From Methylobacter sp. (GTDB lineage: Bacteria; Pseudomonadota; Gammaproteobacteria; Methylococcales; Methylomonadaceae), in the NCBI GenBank assembly GCA_004299305.1, contig SCPZ01000124.1, positions 1 to 59,543 of the forward strand: a DNA stretch of 59,543 bases, read 5' to 3'. A model generated the notes under the pieces. The model did no database searches, was not told the DNA's origin, and saw only the letters and a list, made by a program, of their open reading frames with translations. Below, one piece after another: positions 45,749-55,615 of the stretch (positions are counted from its first letter, which is position 1; each line of letters opens with the position of its first letter). The translations under genes were made by a program, and so were the position numbers.

Positions 45749-46479
45749 CCCGCATCGTTCTTTTTACCGATTTTGGGCCGACCGGCCCTTATCTCGGGCA
45801 AATGGAATCGGTGTTACGGCAGACGGCGCCCAATGTGCCTGTTATCAATCTGCTAAGTAATGCCCCGACCGCCGATCCTCGTTTAAGTTCCTACCTACTC
45901 GCCGCACTGCGGTACAGTTTCCCTGTAGACAGTATTTTCCTGGCCGTAGTCGATCCCGGTGTCGGCGGTGAGCGCCGAGCTGTTGTTTTACAGGCTGACG
46001 GACAAACATTTGTCGGGCCGGATAACGGCTTGTTGAATACCGTCGCCGTCCAGGCACAAAGCACGCAGTGGGGGGAAATCATCTGGAGGCCGGAGCATTG
46101 CTCAATGAGTTTCCATGGCCGGGATATATTCTCCCCCGTTGCCGCAAAGCTGGCTATCAACGCCGCAGACGATTTATTGCAGCCATTTGATCGGAGCGAT
46201 TTAAACGCTTGGCCTCAAGACCTAGCGGCAGTGATTTATTTCGATTATTACGGCAATGCGATGACCGGGTTGCGCTATCATGAAGCTTTTTCCGGCAAGA
46301 CTTTAATCGTCAACGGTACAGCTATCAAACAGGCCGATACCTTCGGGGCCGTCGAAGAAGGCCAGGCTTTCTGGTATAAAAATTCCAGCGGCTTGGTCGA
46401 AATAGCGGTTAACAAAGGCCGTGCAGAACAGCAACTGGCTTTGGAATTAGGAACGCAGCTTAGCTTTTCCGTCATTTGA
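45745..46479 (+). CDS. SAM hydrolase / SAM hydroxide adenosyltransferase (DUF62 family)
   Basis: A 244-residue protein of the fluorinase/chlorinase fold. Diagnostic motifs are [15 protein letters not shown] at the N-terminus, AVVDPGVGG near residue 70, and FVGPDNGLL near 90. Bacterial members hydrolyse S-adenosylmethionine to adenosine and methionine. It starts with GTG that overlaps the ttcA stop (GTGA), implying translational coupling with ttcA. Confidence 0.9.
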   Translation: MTRIVLFTDFGPTGPYLGQMESVLRQTAPNVPVINLLSNAPTADPRLSSYLLAALRYSFPVDSIFLAVVDPGVGGERRAVVLQADGQTFVGPDNGLLNTVAVQAQSTQWGEIIWRPEHCSMSFHGRDIFSPVAAKLAINAADDLLQPFDRSDLNAWPQDLAAVIYFDYYGNAMTGLRYHEAFSGKTLIVNGTAIKQADTFGAVEEGQAFWYKNSSGLVEIAVNKGRAEQQLALELGTQLSFSVI

Positions 46480-46494
46480 TAGGTTACATAAAAA

Positions 46495-46628
46495 GTAAGT
46501 ATTCCCCCTTTAGCTCCATACAATTGGCTTAGCCATTAAACGAATCATCCTATTAAGAAATTACGCCAAGACCTTCCAGGTTTTAAAAACCTGGAAGGTC
46601 TAAATACGGTCGGGTCCTGAATAGTTAC
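46495..46628. repeat. Palindromic intergenic repeat, family R2, copy 2
   Basis: It contains the perfect palindrome AGACCTTCCAGG...CCTGGAAGGTCT (46569-46601) and flanks shared with copy 3 at 51775-51939 (GGCTTAGCCATTAAACG and TAAATACGGTCGGG). Relative to copy 3 a block of about 30 bases is missing upstream of the palindrome. Confidence 0.85.
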
Positions 46629-46752
46629 TTTGATAGTGTATGAATGTCCTGAAGTCGTTCGATACTTAAGGATAATCAGCTAAGCAGATGCGCGCTATAA
46701 AAGGCCAATACTATGTTAACATTGGCGTCTTGGATTTTTTATCGCCGCTCTA

Positions 46753-47760
46753 ATGTCTCATTTATCCCCCCCTGCTCAATTAACCGATCGTTTCGGCAGA
46801 AGCGTTGATTATTTGAGGATTTCTATTACCGATCGCTGTGATTTCCGTTGCCTGTATTGTATGGCAGAAGACATGACCTTTTTGCCGCGCGCGCAGGTTT
46901 TAACGTTGGAGGAAATTTATACGCTGGCGCAAGCATTCGCCGAATTGGGAGTAAAAAAAATCAGGATCACCGGTGGTGAGCCCTTGGTCAGGAAAGGCGC
47001 GCTGGGGCTATTGCAAAATATCGGGCGTATTGAAAGCCTGAGTGAGTTGGTGATAACCACCAACGGCTCCCAGCTTGAAACGATGGCCGCATCTTTAAAA
47101 GAAGCGGGCGTAAAACGCATCAATATCAGCCTGGATACGCTGGATGAAGACAAGTTTAAGGCGATAACCCGAACCGGCGATTTGAAGCAGGTGCTTAGAG
47201 GCATTCAGGCCGCCAAGGCGGCAGGGTTTGAGCGGATAAAAATCAATGCGGTCATTCTTAAGGACAGGAACCATACCGAAGTGACTGACCTGGTTCGGTT
47301 TGCGCTCGACAACGGCATTGATATTAGTTTTATCGAGGAAATGCCATTGGGTGTGGTCAGTCAGCATGACAGGGCGGACGCTTATTATTCCAGCGATTCG
47401 ATCAAGGTCGATTTGGCGAAGAATTTTACCTTGGTCGCCACGCCTGAAAAAACCGGCGGGCCTTCCAATTATTTTAATGTGGAAGGCACACATACCCGTG
47501 TCGGTTTTATTTCCCCGCACAGCGAGAATTTTTGCAGCACCTGTAACCGGGTGCGCTTGACTGTTGAAGGGCGGTTGCTGTTATGCCTCGGTAATGAGCA
47601 TTCGGTCGATTTAAAGCAAGTCATCAGGGCTAATCCGGGTGACATGGCGCTGCTGAAACAAGCCATTATCGACGCGATGCTGATCAAGCCGGAAAAACAC
47701 GAATTTAATATTAACGAACAGCCGGTTATATTGCGCTATATGAGTATGACCGGAGGTTAA
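46753..47760 (+). CDS. moaA: GTP 3',8-cyclase MoaA
   Basis: A 335-residue radical-SAM enzyme for the first step of molybdenum cofactor synthesis. The N-terminal cluster motif is Cys29, Cys33, Cys36 (RCDFRCLYC). The C-terminal cluster motif is FCSTCNRVRLTVEG and then LLCLG, and the protein ends in the conserved Gly-Gly. No other moa genes are in the window. Confidence 0.97.
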   Translation: MSHLSPPAQLTDRFGRSVDYLRISITDRCDFRCLYCMAEDMTFLPRAQVLTLEEIYTLAQAFAELGVKKIRITGGEPLVRKGALGLLQNIGRIESLSELVITTNGSQLETMAASLKEAGVKRINISLDTLDEDKFKAITRTGDLKQVLRGIQAAKAAGFERIKINAVILKDRNHTEVTDLVRFALDNGIDISFIEEMPLGVVSQHDRADAYYSSDSIKVDLAKNFTLVATPEKTGGPSNYFNVEGTHTRVGFISPHSENFCSTCNRVRLTVEGRLLLCLGNEHSVDLKQVIRANPGDMALLKQAIIDAMLIKPEKHEFNINEQPVILRYMSMTGG

Positions 47761-47785
47761 AGGTGAAAAAAGCCGTGCGAGACAT

Positions 47786-47826
47786 TGAACCTTTTGCATT
47801 GAACCTTGAACCTTGAACCTTTTTTT
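47786..47826. repeat. R5 family sequence, TTGAACC direct repeats
   Basis: Three to four direct copies of TTGAACC followed by a T-run lie between moaA and the helicase gene. They match one arm of the R5 palindrome at 22050-22083. Confidence 0.5.
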
Positions 47827-47849
47827 ACCTTTTACCTGAGATTTTTAAA

Positions 47850-49175
47850 ATGTCTTTCGTCCAGCTCGGTTTAACCGAGGAACTTCTTAAAGCCGTAGCC
47901 GATCAAGGCTATGTCACCCCTACACCGGTACAGCAAAAAGCTATTCCATTAATCCTTGAAGGCAAGGATGTATTGGCCGGTGCACAAACCGGCACCGGAA
48001 AAACCGCCAGTTTTACCTTGCCGTTATTGCAACGACTGGCCGAAAACCATGACCCGCATCAAAAACCGCGCCGGGTTCGCGCGTTGATTTTAGTGCCGAC
48101 CCGTGAGCTGGCCGCACAGGTGTATGAAAGTGTCAAAATCTACGGTGCGCATTTGCCTTTACATGTGGAATCTGTAGTCGGCGGTGCGAGCATCGGCATC
48201 CAGACTCGTCAATTACGCCGGGGCTGCGACATCGTAGTGGCGACGCCGGGACGCTTGATTGACCATGTGCAACAGCGCAACATCAATCTGGCCAACGTGG
48301 AAATACTGGTGCTGGATGAAGCGGATCGTATGCTCGATATGGGCTTTATGCCCGATATTAAGCAAATTATGGCGCTTATCCCTAAGAAACGGCAAAGTCT
48401 GTTGTTTTCCGCGACCGTGCCTAATGCGATCAAATCATTAGCGGCTCAGTTGCTGAACAATCCCGTTGAAGTCGAAGTCGCCAAGCAAAATGCCACGGCA
48501 GATAACGTTTCGGAGCGTGTTTACGGCATCGGTCGCGAATACAAGCGTGAGTTATTGTCCTACCTGATCGGCAGCAATAATTGGAAGCAGGTACTGGTTT
48601 TTGTGCGCACCAAACACGGCGCCGATCGTTTGGAAAAACAGTTGATTGAGGATGGCATCCGCACTGCGGCATTGCACGGCGATAAAACCCAGGGCGCACG
48701 AAACAAGGCGTTGGAGCAGTTTAAAACCGGCAAGGTAGGGGTATTGGTTGCCACCGATATTGCCGCACGCGGATTGGATATTGACGACTTGCCGCATGTA
48801 GTGAACTTTGATTTGCCGCAAGTACCGGAAGATTATATTCACCGTATTGGCCGTACCGGACGTGCCGGCGCCAATGGCGAGGCCTTGTCGTTAGTATGTC
48901 CCGAAGAAGCCTGGATGCTGGTGGAAATTGAAAAACTGCTCAAGCGGCAGATCCCGCGTGTGGCCGATACCGGTTATGAACCGGTTTCGTTGAAGGTAAT
49001 GGATGCGCCGAAAAAGAACGCACCCAATAAAACGACCGGTAAAAAGGATATGCGGCACACCAAAAAACCGGCTGCCCGTGGCGCTAAAGCGACGGTTCGC
49101 GGCGTTAAGCAGCCTGATAGTAAACGGATCGACTCAAGAGGTAAGGGAAGATCAGGATCCAGGGGAAAGGCTTAA
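47850..49175 (+). CDS. rhlE: DEAD-box RNA helicase, RhlE-type
   Basis: A 441-residue helicase. The Q motif, Walker A (AQTGTGKT), [16 protein letters not shown] and [10 protein letters not shown] motifs are all intact. A basic, low-complexity C-terminal tail (about residues 385-441, rich in K, R, G) is typical of RhlE proteins, which remodel ribosomal or messenger RNA. It follows moaA by 89 bases containing repeat sequence. Confidence 0.95.
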   Translation: MSFVQLGLTEELLKAVADQGYVTPTPVQQKAIPLILEGKDVLAGAQTGTGKTASFTLPLLQRLAENHDPHQKPRRVRALILVPTRELAAQVYESVKIYGAHLPLHVESVVGGASIGIQTRQLRRGCDIVVATPGRLIDHVQQRNINLANVEILVLDEADRMLDMGFMPDIKQIMALIPKKRQSLLFSATVPNAIKSLAAQLLNNPVEVEVAKQNATADNVSERVYGIGREYKRELLSYLIGSNNWKQVLVFVRTKHGADRLEKQLIEDGIRTAALHGDKTQGARNKALEQFKTGKVGVLVATDIAARGLDIDDLPHVVNFDLPQVPEDYIHRIGRTGRAGANGEALSLVCPEEAWMLVEIEKLLKRQIPRVADTGYEPVSLKVMDAPKKNAPNKTTGKKDMRHTKKPAARGAKATVRGVKQPDSKRIDSRGKGRSGSRGKA

Positions 49176-49203
49176 GGCTTTATATTCAAAGCTCTGCCAG
49201 CGT

Positions 49204-49392
49204 TTAAATCGGAATGTCATCGACACCATCGGCTGCCGTGTCGATGGCATCGTGAGCGCTATTACCCACCCCCGGCACTATTGATATAACTGCTCCGCCT
49301 AAGCGCATAGGTACGGAAGCAATTTTTGTGAATACGCAGCCTTGTAGAATCCCGGCAGTAAGCACCAATAAAAATACACTTATTAACTTCAT
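49204..49392 (-). CDS. Small lipoprotein (resembles DUF6726)
   Basis: A 62-residue protein. A hydrophobic signal sequence ends in the lipobox LQGC (Cys19), after which the mature peptide would be only about 44 residues. The segment AVISIVPGVGNSAHDAIDTAADGVDDIPI resembles a family of short gammaproteobacterial lipoproteins of unknown function that I recall as DUF6726. The second mature residue is Val, so outer-membrane sorting is likely. An AGGGG ribosome binding site lies upstream. Confidence 0.75.
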   Translation of the reverse strand: MKLISVFLLVLTAGILQGCVFTKIASVPMRLGGAVISIVPGVGNSAHDAIDTAADGVDDIPI

Positions 49393-49431
49393 TTTTAATT
49401 CCCCTGTAAATATTCGGACAGCATAATCTGC

Positions 49432-50445
49432 CTAACCCAGTTCGATCCGCTGCCCAAGAGCCGCAGACTGCAAGGCGGCAACGATGACTTTGCAATTGGC
49501 TTTTGCATCTTCCAGTGACAGTGCCGGGGCATTGCCGTTTAATACGCAATCGCTAAAATGCTCAATTTCCAGCCGGAAGTGATTCGCAGCAGGCAGCCAT
49601 TCTTCATTCGGTTCGCCGTCTTCAGTCCACCATGAAATAACCGGCACATCGCCTGGCATACTCCAAACGTTGTGACATTTAATACCGCCTTTGGTGCCGA
49701 TAATTTCATACTCGCAACGTCTGGCTCGTTCAAAGCTGAAATCGAAATGCGCGTATTTTCCGTCACCAAAATCGATGATGCCGCTGGTTGCACTATCGGC
49801 GCCGCTCTCGACATACTTGGCGATGGCTGTCACCGCAACAGGGGGCTGGTCAAAAAACATCCGCGCCGAATGGATCGCGTAACAACCGATGTCCCACATT
49901 GCGCCGCCGCCATTTTCGACGCTTTCCGTCAGACGATAGATCCGTGCAGGCCGCATCATAAAAGAATAGCTGGAGCGCACCGACCTGACTTCGCCTATCA
50001 ATCCTGAATGAATTAATTCCTGCACTCTGGCATGTTGCGGGTGGAAGCGGTACATAAAGCCTTCCATAACGGTGACTTTATGCCGCAGTGCAGCGGTTTG
50101 AATCGATTCTATATCAGCCACGGTTAAAGCCATAGGCTTTTCGCATAATACATGTTTGCCATGTTCGATGGCCCGTAATGCCCATTCTGCATGTTGGTGA
50201 TTGGCAAGTGGCAGGTATACGGCATCGACTTCCGGGTCTATGAGTAATGCTTCCAGGCTGTCGTAAGTTCGCACTTGCTGCTGTTGCGGCGCGTACTGCA
50301 TCAGTGTTTGCGCGGCGGCACCGGGGCGACGGCTGGCTATGGCGACCAGCTCTGCATTGGACGCTTCGACGATGGCAGGCATTAGGCGTTCGTTGATGCG
50401 CGCCGCCCCTAAAATGCCCCAGCGCAGTTTTGTTTTGTTATTCAT
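49432..50445 (-). CDS. Gfo/Idh/MocA-family NAD(P)-dependent oxidoreductase
   Basis: A 337-residue dehydrogenase. The N-terminal Rossmann fold starts WGILGAARINERLMPAI and carries the family motif CEKPMALTVAD near residue 97-107. The C-terminal alpha/beta domain includes GGGAMWDIGCYAIHSARMFF, with the catalytic Asp/His region. The substrate, usually a sugar or an alcohol such as a dihydrodiol or inositol, cannot be told from sequence. It is flanked by the R1 repeat. Confidence 0.92.
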   Translation of the reverse strand: MNNKTKLRWGILGAARINERLMPAIVEASNAELVAIASRRPGAAAQTLMQYAPQQQQVRTYDSLEALLIDPEVDAVYLPLANHQHAEWALRAIEHGKHVLCEKPMALTVADIESIQTAALRHKVTVMEGFMYRFHPQHARVQELIHSGLIGEVRSVRSSYSFMMRPARIYRLTESVENGGGAMWDIGCYAIHSARMFFDQPPVAVTAIAKYVESGADSATSGIIDFGDGKYAHFDFSFERARRCEYEIIGTKGGIKCHNVWSMPGDVPVISWWTEDGEPNEEWLPAANHFRLEIEHFSDCVLNGNAPALSLEDAKANCKVIVAALQSAALGQRIELG

Positions 50446-50476
50446 CAGATGTAACTACTCAGGGCTAATTTTATAA

Positions 50477-50597
50477 TAGAACACGGATGACACGGATTGG
50501 ACGGATTTAAACGGATTTTAAAGAGTCGATGGACAACCCATTCATTGGTTTTATCCGTGTTTATCAGTCTAATCCGTGTCATCCGTGTTCCATTTTC
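50477..50597. repeat. Palindromic intergenic repeat, family R1, copy C
   Basis: Arms AGAACACGGATGACACGGAT and ATCCGTGTCATCCGTGTTC enclose a degenerate centre with further CGGATTT and ATCCGTG blocks. It is the best preserved of three copies and lies between the oxidoreductase and DUF5062 genes, upstream of the former. Confidence 0.85.
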
Positions 50598-50657
50598 TAT
50601 CTGCTGAGTAGTTACCATCATATTTGCCTTTAGTGTGGGGTTAAGTCGCCGTTTTGT

Positions 50658-50918
50658 TTATTTCAAAAGCGGATGGTCTTTCGGCAATTGCCGCGCTATC
50701 CATAACGCTAATTTATGTTTCATGTTCACCGCGTTTTCCTGGTCAATCGCCAAAGGTTGGATAAGTTGATCATTGACCAACAGGCGATAAATACATTCGA
50801 TCTTATCCTTTGCCGAATTGGTCGAGGCAAATCCTGCGTAGCCGCGATTTTTTGCATAATTTTCAGCAACCTCCAGCGCTTTTTTAAGCAGTTGAGGTTC
50901 ATTTTTCAATTTAGCCAT
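50658..50918 (-). CDS. DUF5062 family protein
   Basis: An 86-residue protein matching the pattern of DUF5062 as I recall it: KLKNEPQLLKKALEVAENYA, then YRLLVNDQLIQPLA and the C-terminal LALWIARQLPKDHPLL. Function is unknown. It is helical and charged, with no signal peptide or membrane segment. Confidence 0.75.
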   Translation of the reverse strand: MAKLKNEPQLLKKALEVAENYAKNRGYAGFASTNSAKDKIECIYRLLVNDQLIQPLAIDQENAVNMKHKLALWIARQLPKDHPLLK

Positions 50919-50991
50919 TGATGTGTTCCAATGATGTGTTCCAACGTTATTGTCACGGGGGTAGCGTCACTTAAAATTAGGCGATTTACAG

Positions 50992-51696
50992 CTACTTATT
51001 TTTTAAAAAAGCCCACTGTTGGTCAATAAAGCCTTGTATGGGTTGGTATTGGTCTTTGTAGTTCATTTTTTGACAGTCGGCAATCCAAAATCCTAGATAG
51101 AGCCATTCCAGTCCTTGTTTTTGAGCATAGTGTATTTGCCATAGTACCGCATAAACGCCGGGGCTATAGTCGGAAAATTTGGGGTCAAAGAAGGTGTAAA
51201 CGGCAGACAGGGCATTATCAAGACAGTCTACAATTGCGACCGCGGCAAGTTCATCGGCACAAAAAAATTCTATAAATTGGCTGTTGCACCATGAGCTGCC
51301 TAAAAAGCTCATGTATTCATCGGGGCTGGTGTTTACCATGTTGCCCTCGGCATGGCGATGATGTTGGTAGCGCAGGTAAAGATCGTAATGGCTTTGTTCA
51401 AAGACGGCAGGTTTGATTATTACCGTGGTTTGTCGATGTTTTTGCAAACAACGCTTTTGGCGGCGATTAGGCTTAAATTGCGCAACGGGTAAGCGTACCG
51501 GAACGCATTGTGAACACCACGCACAATAAGGGCTGTAAATGTCATCGCCGCTACGCCTGAAGCCATGAGCAATCAGTTGCGAATAAATGGCGGTATTAAC
51601 GCCGAATGAAAGGTCGACAAATGCCGATTGTGCGTACTGGCCCTCCAAATAGCTGCAAGGATGCGGGGCGCTAATCAATAAAGGGATGGAGGCCAT
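50992..51696 (-). CDS. bpt: Aspartate/glutamate leucyltransferase Bpt (N-end rule)
   Basis: A 234-residue aminoacyl-tRNA-protein transferase. It has the family pattern at the start (PHPCSYLEGQYAQSAFVDL), the cysteine cluster YCAWCSQCVPVRLPV and the C-terminal catalytic domain with SPGVYAVLWQI and LGFWIADCQKMNYK. Bpt attaches leucine to proteins starting with Asp or Glu and targets them for ClpAP degradation. In many gammaproteobacteria it accompanies aat, which is not seen here. Confidence 0.95.
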   Translation of the reverse strand: MASIPLLISAPHPCSYLEGQYAQSAFVDLSFGVNTAIYSQLIAHGFRRSGDDIYSPYCAWCSQCVPVRLPVAQFKPNRRQKRCLQKHRQTTVIIKPAVFEQSHYDLYLRYQHHRHAEGNMVNTSPDEYMSFLGSSWCNSQFIEFFCADELAAVAIVDCLDNALSAVYTFFDPKFSDYSPGVYAVLWQIHYAQKQGLEWLYLGFWIADCQKMNYKDQYQPIQGFIDQQWAFLKNK

Positions 51697-51774
51697 AAAG
51701 CTTGCTGTACATTCAATAGGTATTTAATTTTTATCGTTCTCATAGTATAGAAATTCACTAACTTAATGGCAATG

Positions 51775-51939
51775 TAAGTATTCAGCCCCTTAGCGCCATA
51801 CGGTTGGCTTAGCCATTAAACGGTTCGTTTAGAATGTTATGGCTAAATCATCCTATTGAAAAATATAGTGTTACGCCAAGACCTTCCAGGTTTTAAAAAC
51901 CTGGAAGGTCTAAATACGGTCGGGGTCTGAGTAGTTACG
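51775..51939. repeat. Palindromic intergenic repeat, family R2, copy 3
   Basis: The fullest copy. The palindrome AGACCTTCCAGG...CCTGGAAGGTCT lies at 51879-51911, followed by TAAATACGGTCGGGGTCTGA. Upstream it contains a second imperfect palindrome, TTAGCCATTAAACG with CGTTTAGAATGTTATGGCTAA, which copy 2 lacks. The rest of the 501-bp gap (51697-52197) shows no gene. Confidence 0.85.
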
Positions 51940-52197
51940 ATTTTTCTAATATTACTGAGCTTACCTATTTCAAGATGACCTTTTGCCGACTTGTAATATA
52001 ACTTTCATTTGCGTCTGTTAACATTAAAAGTCACAAACCTTTCGAATCATCCTTTTTCTGTGTGATACGACTCGCTCCGCTCCCGGAATGAATGACCAAA
52101 CATGCAAAAACAATTCTTTGCCGAATCACGATAACCCCATAAACAGCACGTCTACACCCCTTTCTTATCCTTGTAATTCACTGCTAACAGCCCGGTT

Positions 52198-52989
52198 ATG
52201 ACTACTAACTCCTACCGAACCATCTGGATTTCCGATTTACACCTGGGTTCCACCCAATGCCAAGCCGATGTTTTACTCGATTTTCTAAAATACAATGACA
52301 GCGAAAAGCTTTACCTAGTCGGCGACATTATCGATTTTTGGTCGCTGTCCAAAAAAATGTATTGGCCCAGGGATCATAATACGGTGATTCAAAAAGTCCT
52401 GCGTAAAGCCAGACACGGTTGTCAGGTCATTTATATACCCGGCAATCATGACGAAAACGTCAGACAATACGACAATTACGTGTTTGGCGACATCATCGTG
52501 AAAAATTCGGATGTACACGCCACCTCCGCAGGAAAACAATTTTTGGTTGTCCACGGCGACGAATACGACACCATTGCCACCTGCCACAAATGGCTTGCCA
52601 AGCTGGGTAGCGAAGGATATGATTTTTTGATTGAGATTAATCGCTTGCTAAGAATAATCAGGCGTTGGTTCGGCATACAAACAAGCTTCTCTCTTGCGGC
52701 CTTTGTTAAATTCAAAGTCAAAAACGTAGTTCAGTTTATTTCCGATTATGAAGAAAGCATCGTCAACACGCTTAAAGACCAGGACCTGGATGGCGTTATT
52801 TGCGGGCATATACACCACGCGGAAATTAAGGAGATAGACGGTTTTTTATATATCAACACCGGGGATTTCGTGGAAAGTTGCACAGCCATCGTAGAACATT
52901 TCAATGGCACGTTGGAACTCGTAAAATGGCGAAAAACCGAAACGCTTATTGCCGCAAATGGGCTTATGGAAGCCGACGTACATCAATAG
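52198..52989 (+). CDS. Metallophosphoesterase, LpxH-like UDP-2,3-diacylglucosamine diphosphatase family
   Basis: A 263-residue calcineurin-like phosphoesterase. Metal-binding motifs occur in order: ISDLHLGS, GDIIDFW, GNHDE, VVHGDEYD and GHIHHAEI. It belongs to the LpxH-like branch often annotated as UDP-2,3-diacylglucosamine diphosphatase, which makes lipid X in lipid A synthesis. It differs from canonical LpxH in length and may act on another lipid. It lies upstream of LplT and an MGDG-synthase-like glycosyltransferase, so a membrane lipid role is likely. Confidence 0.85.
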   Translation: MTTNSYRTIWISDLHLGSTQCQADVLLDFLKYNDSEKLYLVGDIIDFWSLSKKMYWPRDHNTVIQKVLRKARHGCQVIYIPGNHDENVRQYDNYVFGDIIVKNSDVHATSAGKQFLVVHGDEYDTIATCHKWLAKLGSEGYDFLIEINRLLRIIRRWFGIQTSFSLAAFVKFKVKNVVQFISDYEESIVNTLKDQDLDGVICGHIHHAEIKEIDGFLYINTGDFVESCTAIVEHFNGTLELVKWRKTETLIAANGLMEADVHQ

Positions 52990-53065
52990 CTGGATCGGTA
53001 TCCCTTCATAACCGTTATAATGCAACGATTCCTACTTCAGCAGAGTCGCACAAGGCACACATTCT

Positions 53066-54292
53066 ATGAATCGCGGTTTTAGCACCATTCTTGCAGCACA
53101 GTTTTTTTCATCACTGGGTGATAACGCGCTTTTGTTCGCGGCTATCGCGCTGCTCAAAAACCTGGACGCCCCTTCCTGGCAAACGCCTGTATTGCAGCAA
53201 TTCTTCGTAGTCTCCTTTATCGTGCTCGCTCCCTTTGTCGGCGCATTCTCCGATGCGCTGCCGAAAGGACAGGTTATGTTCATTAGCAACGGTATCAAGA
53301 TAGTCGGTTGCACAGCTATGTTATTGGGTTTGCATCCGCTGCTCGCCTATGGCTTTGTCGGCGTTGGAGCGGCTTTGTACTCGCCGGCTAAATACGGCAT
53401 CCTGACCGAATATCTCCCGCCGGATAAATTAATCTGGGCAAACGGCTGGATGGAAGGCCTGACCGTTGCATCCATCATTTTAGGCGCTATCTTCGGCGGA
53501 TTATTAATCGGTCACCGTGTTGAAGATAAAATTGTCCAGCAATTGGGAGGGCTTGAATTCAATGGCGGCATTGATAGCGCCCCCGAATTTGCCATTTTTG
53601 TGATCCTTGGCCTGTATTTCGTAGCGGCAGTGCTTAATTATTTTATTCCCAAGCTGTCCATTGAGCACCGCTTATCGAGTCGATCGCCAAAGTTCCTGCT
53701 GGCCGATTTTTGGCATGGTTTCCTGCTGCTGTGGAAAGACCCATTAGGACAAGTATCTCTCGCGGTAACCTCGCTATTTTGGGGAGCCGGAACCAGCTTG
53801 CGCCTGATTATTCTCGCCTGGGCTGCGGTCGCGTTAAAGCTCGACCTGGAACACGCAACACAATTGACCGCCTTAGTTGCAATAGGTCTTGCCATCGGTT
53901 CCGTGGTGGCTGCCAAGGCTGTGCCATTGGAACATGCGGTAAAAGTATTGCCTTTGGGCATAGCCATGGGCTTCGCTATCTTAAGCATGGCATTAATCAC
54001 CGATTGGCGGCCTGCGGCGGTAATGTTGATAGTAATCGGCACTCTGGCCGGCAGTTTTTTAATACCCATGAACGCCTTGCTACAGCACCGTGGGCATCTA
54101 CTTATGGGTTCCGGGCACTCCATAGCCGTGCAAAACTTCAACGAAAACCTGAGTATTTTATTGATGCTGGGGGCTTACGCCTTGATGATTGACGCCGGAT
54201 TTTCGGTGCATACAGTGGTAATCGTGTTCGGACTATTTTTGTCGGCGACAATGGGCTGGTTACTCAAAAAACATGGTCATGACCAGGATTAA
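53066..54292 (+). CDS. lplT: Lysophospholipid transporter LplT
   Basis: A 408-residue major facilitator protein with about 11-12 membrane helices. The start MNRGFSTILAAQFFSSLGDNALLFAA and the segment YSPAKYGILTEYLPPDKLIWANG are typical of LplT. LplT flips lysophosphatidylethanolamine across the inner membrane for reacylation by Aas; no aas gene is fused or adjacent here. It is followed 18 bases later by the glycosyltransferase gene in the same direction. Confidence 0.94.
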   Translation: MNRGFSTILAAQFFSSLGDNALLFAAIALLKNLDAPSWQTPVLQQFFVVSFIVLAPFVGAFSDALPKGQVMFISNGIKIVGCTAMLLGLHPLLAYGFVGVGAALYSPAKYGILTEYLPPDKLIWANGWMEGLTVASIILGAIFGGLLIGHRVEDKIVQQLGGLEFNGGIDSAPEFAIFVILGLYFVAAVLNYFIPKLSIEHRLSSRSPKFLLADFWHGFLLLWKDPLGQVSLAVTSLFWGAGTSLRLIILAWAAVALKLDLEHATQLTALVAIGLAIGSVVAAKAVPLEHAVKVLPLGIAMGFAILSMALITDWRPAAVMLIVIGTLAGSFLIPMNALLQHRGHLLMGSGHSIAVQNFNENLSILLMLGAYALMIDAGFSVHTVVIVFGLFLSATMGWLLKKHGHDQD

Positions 54293-54310
54293 TATTAGCT
54301 TGATACGCTA

Positions 54311-55489
54311 ATGAAAAAACGGGTTTTAATCATGTCGGCGGGGGCCGGAACCGGCCACATCAAAGCGGCGGAAGCATTGGAGCTTTCCTTCGCCGCTGAT
54401 GGCCGGGTTGCCGAAGTCATCAACAATGATGCGCTGCAATACACCAACAAACTGTTCCGGGATTTTTATTCCAGCTTTTATGCCTCGCTGGTGCGGTCTG
54501 CGCCGAATTTTCTCGGCTGGTGGTATAAAACCAGCGACGAACCCTGGCACACCGACACAATGCGGCACATGATAGACCGGCTCAATACCAAACCGCTGGT
54601 TCGGTTTATCCGGGAATTCAACCCGGATATCACAGTCTGCACCCACTTCATGCCCGCCGGCATCATCTCTCACCTGATTGCGACCCAACAGTTGCAAGCG
54701 CGTCTATCCATTGTGGTAACGGATTTAGATTTTCATGCGATGTGGTTGTCGCGTTCGTTCCATCGTTATTTTGTCGCTATCGATGAAACTAAAGCCCATC
54801 TTGAAATGCTCGGTATTCCGAACGAAAGAATCACCGTGTCCGGCATCCCGATAGCCCCGGTATTCCAACAACCCGTCAACCGCTTGGAAGAACAGCTTCG
54901 TTTGGGTTTGAACCCGGAAAAACCGGTTTTGCTGCTGTCGGCCGGAGCCTTAGGCGTAGGCCCCACCGAATACATGGTGGAACGGCTGCTGAACTTGAAT
55001 AGCGACGCGCAAACAGTAGTTATCTGCGGGCGCAACGAAGAACTGAAGCAACGCATCTTGCAATTAACCGATAGCCGTAGCGCCAAATTTAAGGTGCTGG
55101 GTTACACCGACGAAATGCACAAACTAATGAAAATAGCCGATATTTTTATCGGCAAGCCCGGCGGCATAACCACCGCCGAAGCTATCACCTGCGGCCTGCC
55201 GATGTGCGTGGTGTCGCCCATCCCCGGCCAAGAGGAAAGAAACAGCGACCATCTGTTGGAAGAAGGCATCGCCGTTAAGTGCAACGACTTGACCACCCTC
55301 CCCTTCAAACTGGAACGCCTGCTGGAAGATCCTGACCGGTTAGCCCGAATGAAATTCAACGCCTTGCGATTTGCCAAACCCAATGCCTCGGCAACTATTG
55401 TCGATACCTTGCTTGAGGATCGTCTTCCGCCGTTGTCGTTTACCAAGAATCAACGGGCGGCGATTGCGTTGGCGGCGGGACCGGAGTGA
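54311..55489 (+). CDS. MGDG synthase-like glycosyltransferase (GT28)
   Basis: A 392-residue GT-B enzyme. The N-terminal MGDG-synthase-type domain begins VLIMSAGAGTGHIKAAEALE and has the FRDFYSSFYASLVR and TVCTHFMPAG segments; the C-terminal half has the UDP-sugar site GKPGGITTAEAITCGLP and the E in PGQEERN. Such enzymes transfer galactose or glucose to diacylglycerol or act in polysaccharide synthesis. Together with the LpxH-like phosphatase and LplT it suggests a lipid-remodelling cluster; glycolipid synthesis is an inference. Confidence 0.9.
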   Translation: MKKRVLIMSAGAGTGHIKAAEALELSFAADGRVAEVINNDALQYTNKLFRDFYSSFYASLVRSAPNFLGWWYKTSDEPWHTDTMRHMIDRLNTKPLVRFIREFNPDITVCTHFMPAGIISHLIATQQLQARLSIVVTDLDFHAMWLSRSFHRYFVAIDETKAHLEMLGIPNERITVSGIPIAPVFQQPVNRLEEQLRLGLNPEKPVLLLSAGALGVGPTEYMVERLLNLNSDAQTVVICGRNEELKQRILQLTDSRSAKFKVLGYTDEMHKLMKIADIFIGKPGGITTAEAITCGLPMCVVSPIPGQEERNSDHLLEEGIAVKCNDLTTLPFKLERLLEDPDRLARMKFNALRFAKPNASATIVDTLLEDRLPPLSFTKNQRAAIALAAGPE

Positions 55490-55615
55490 ACGGTGGTTCG
55501 TCTGAAGTGCAATGGAATACGGGACATAGGAGCCACGAAATCTACACGCTAAGTTCCCCGCGCTACCTGAACTTCAGGCCATCCGCGCGGCAGTCTGCTT
55601 TTCAACGCGCCGCGT

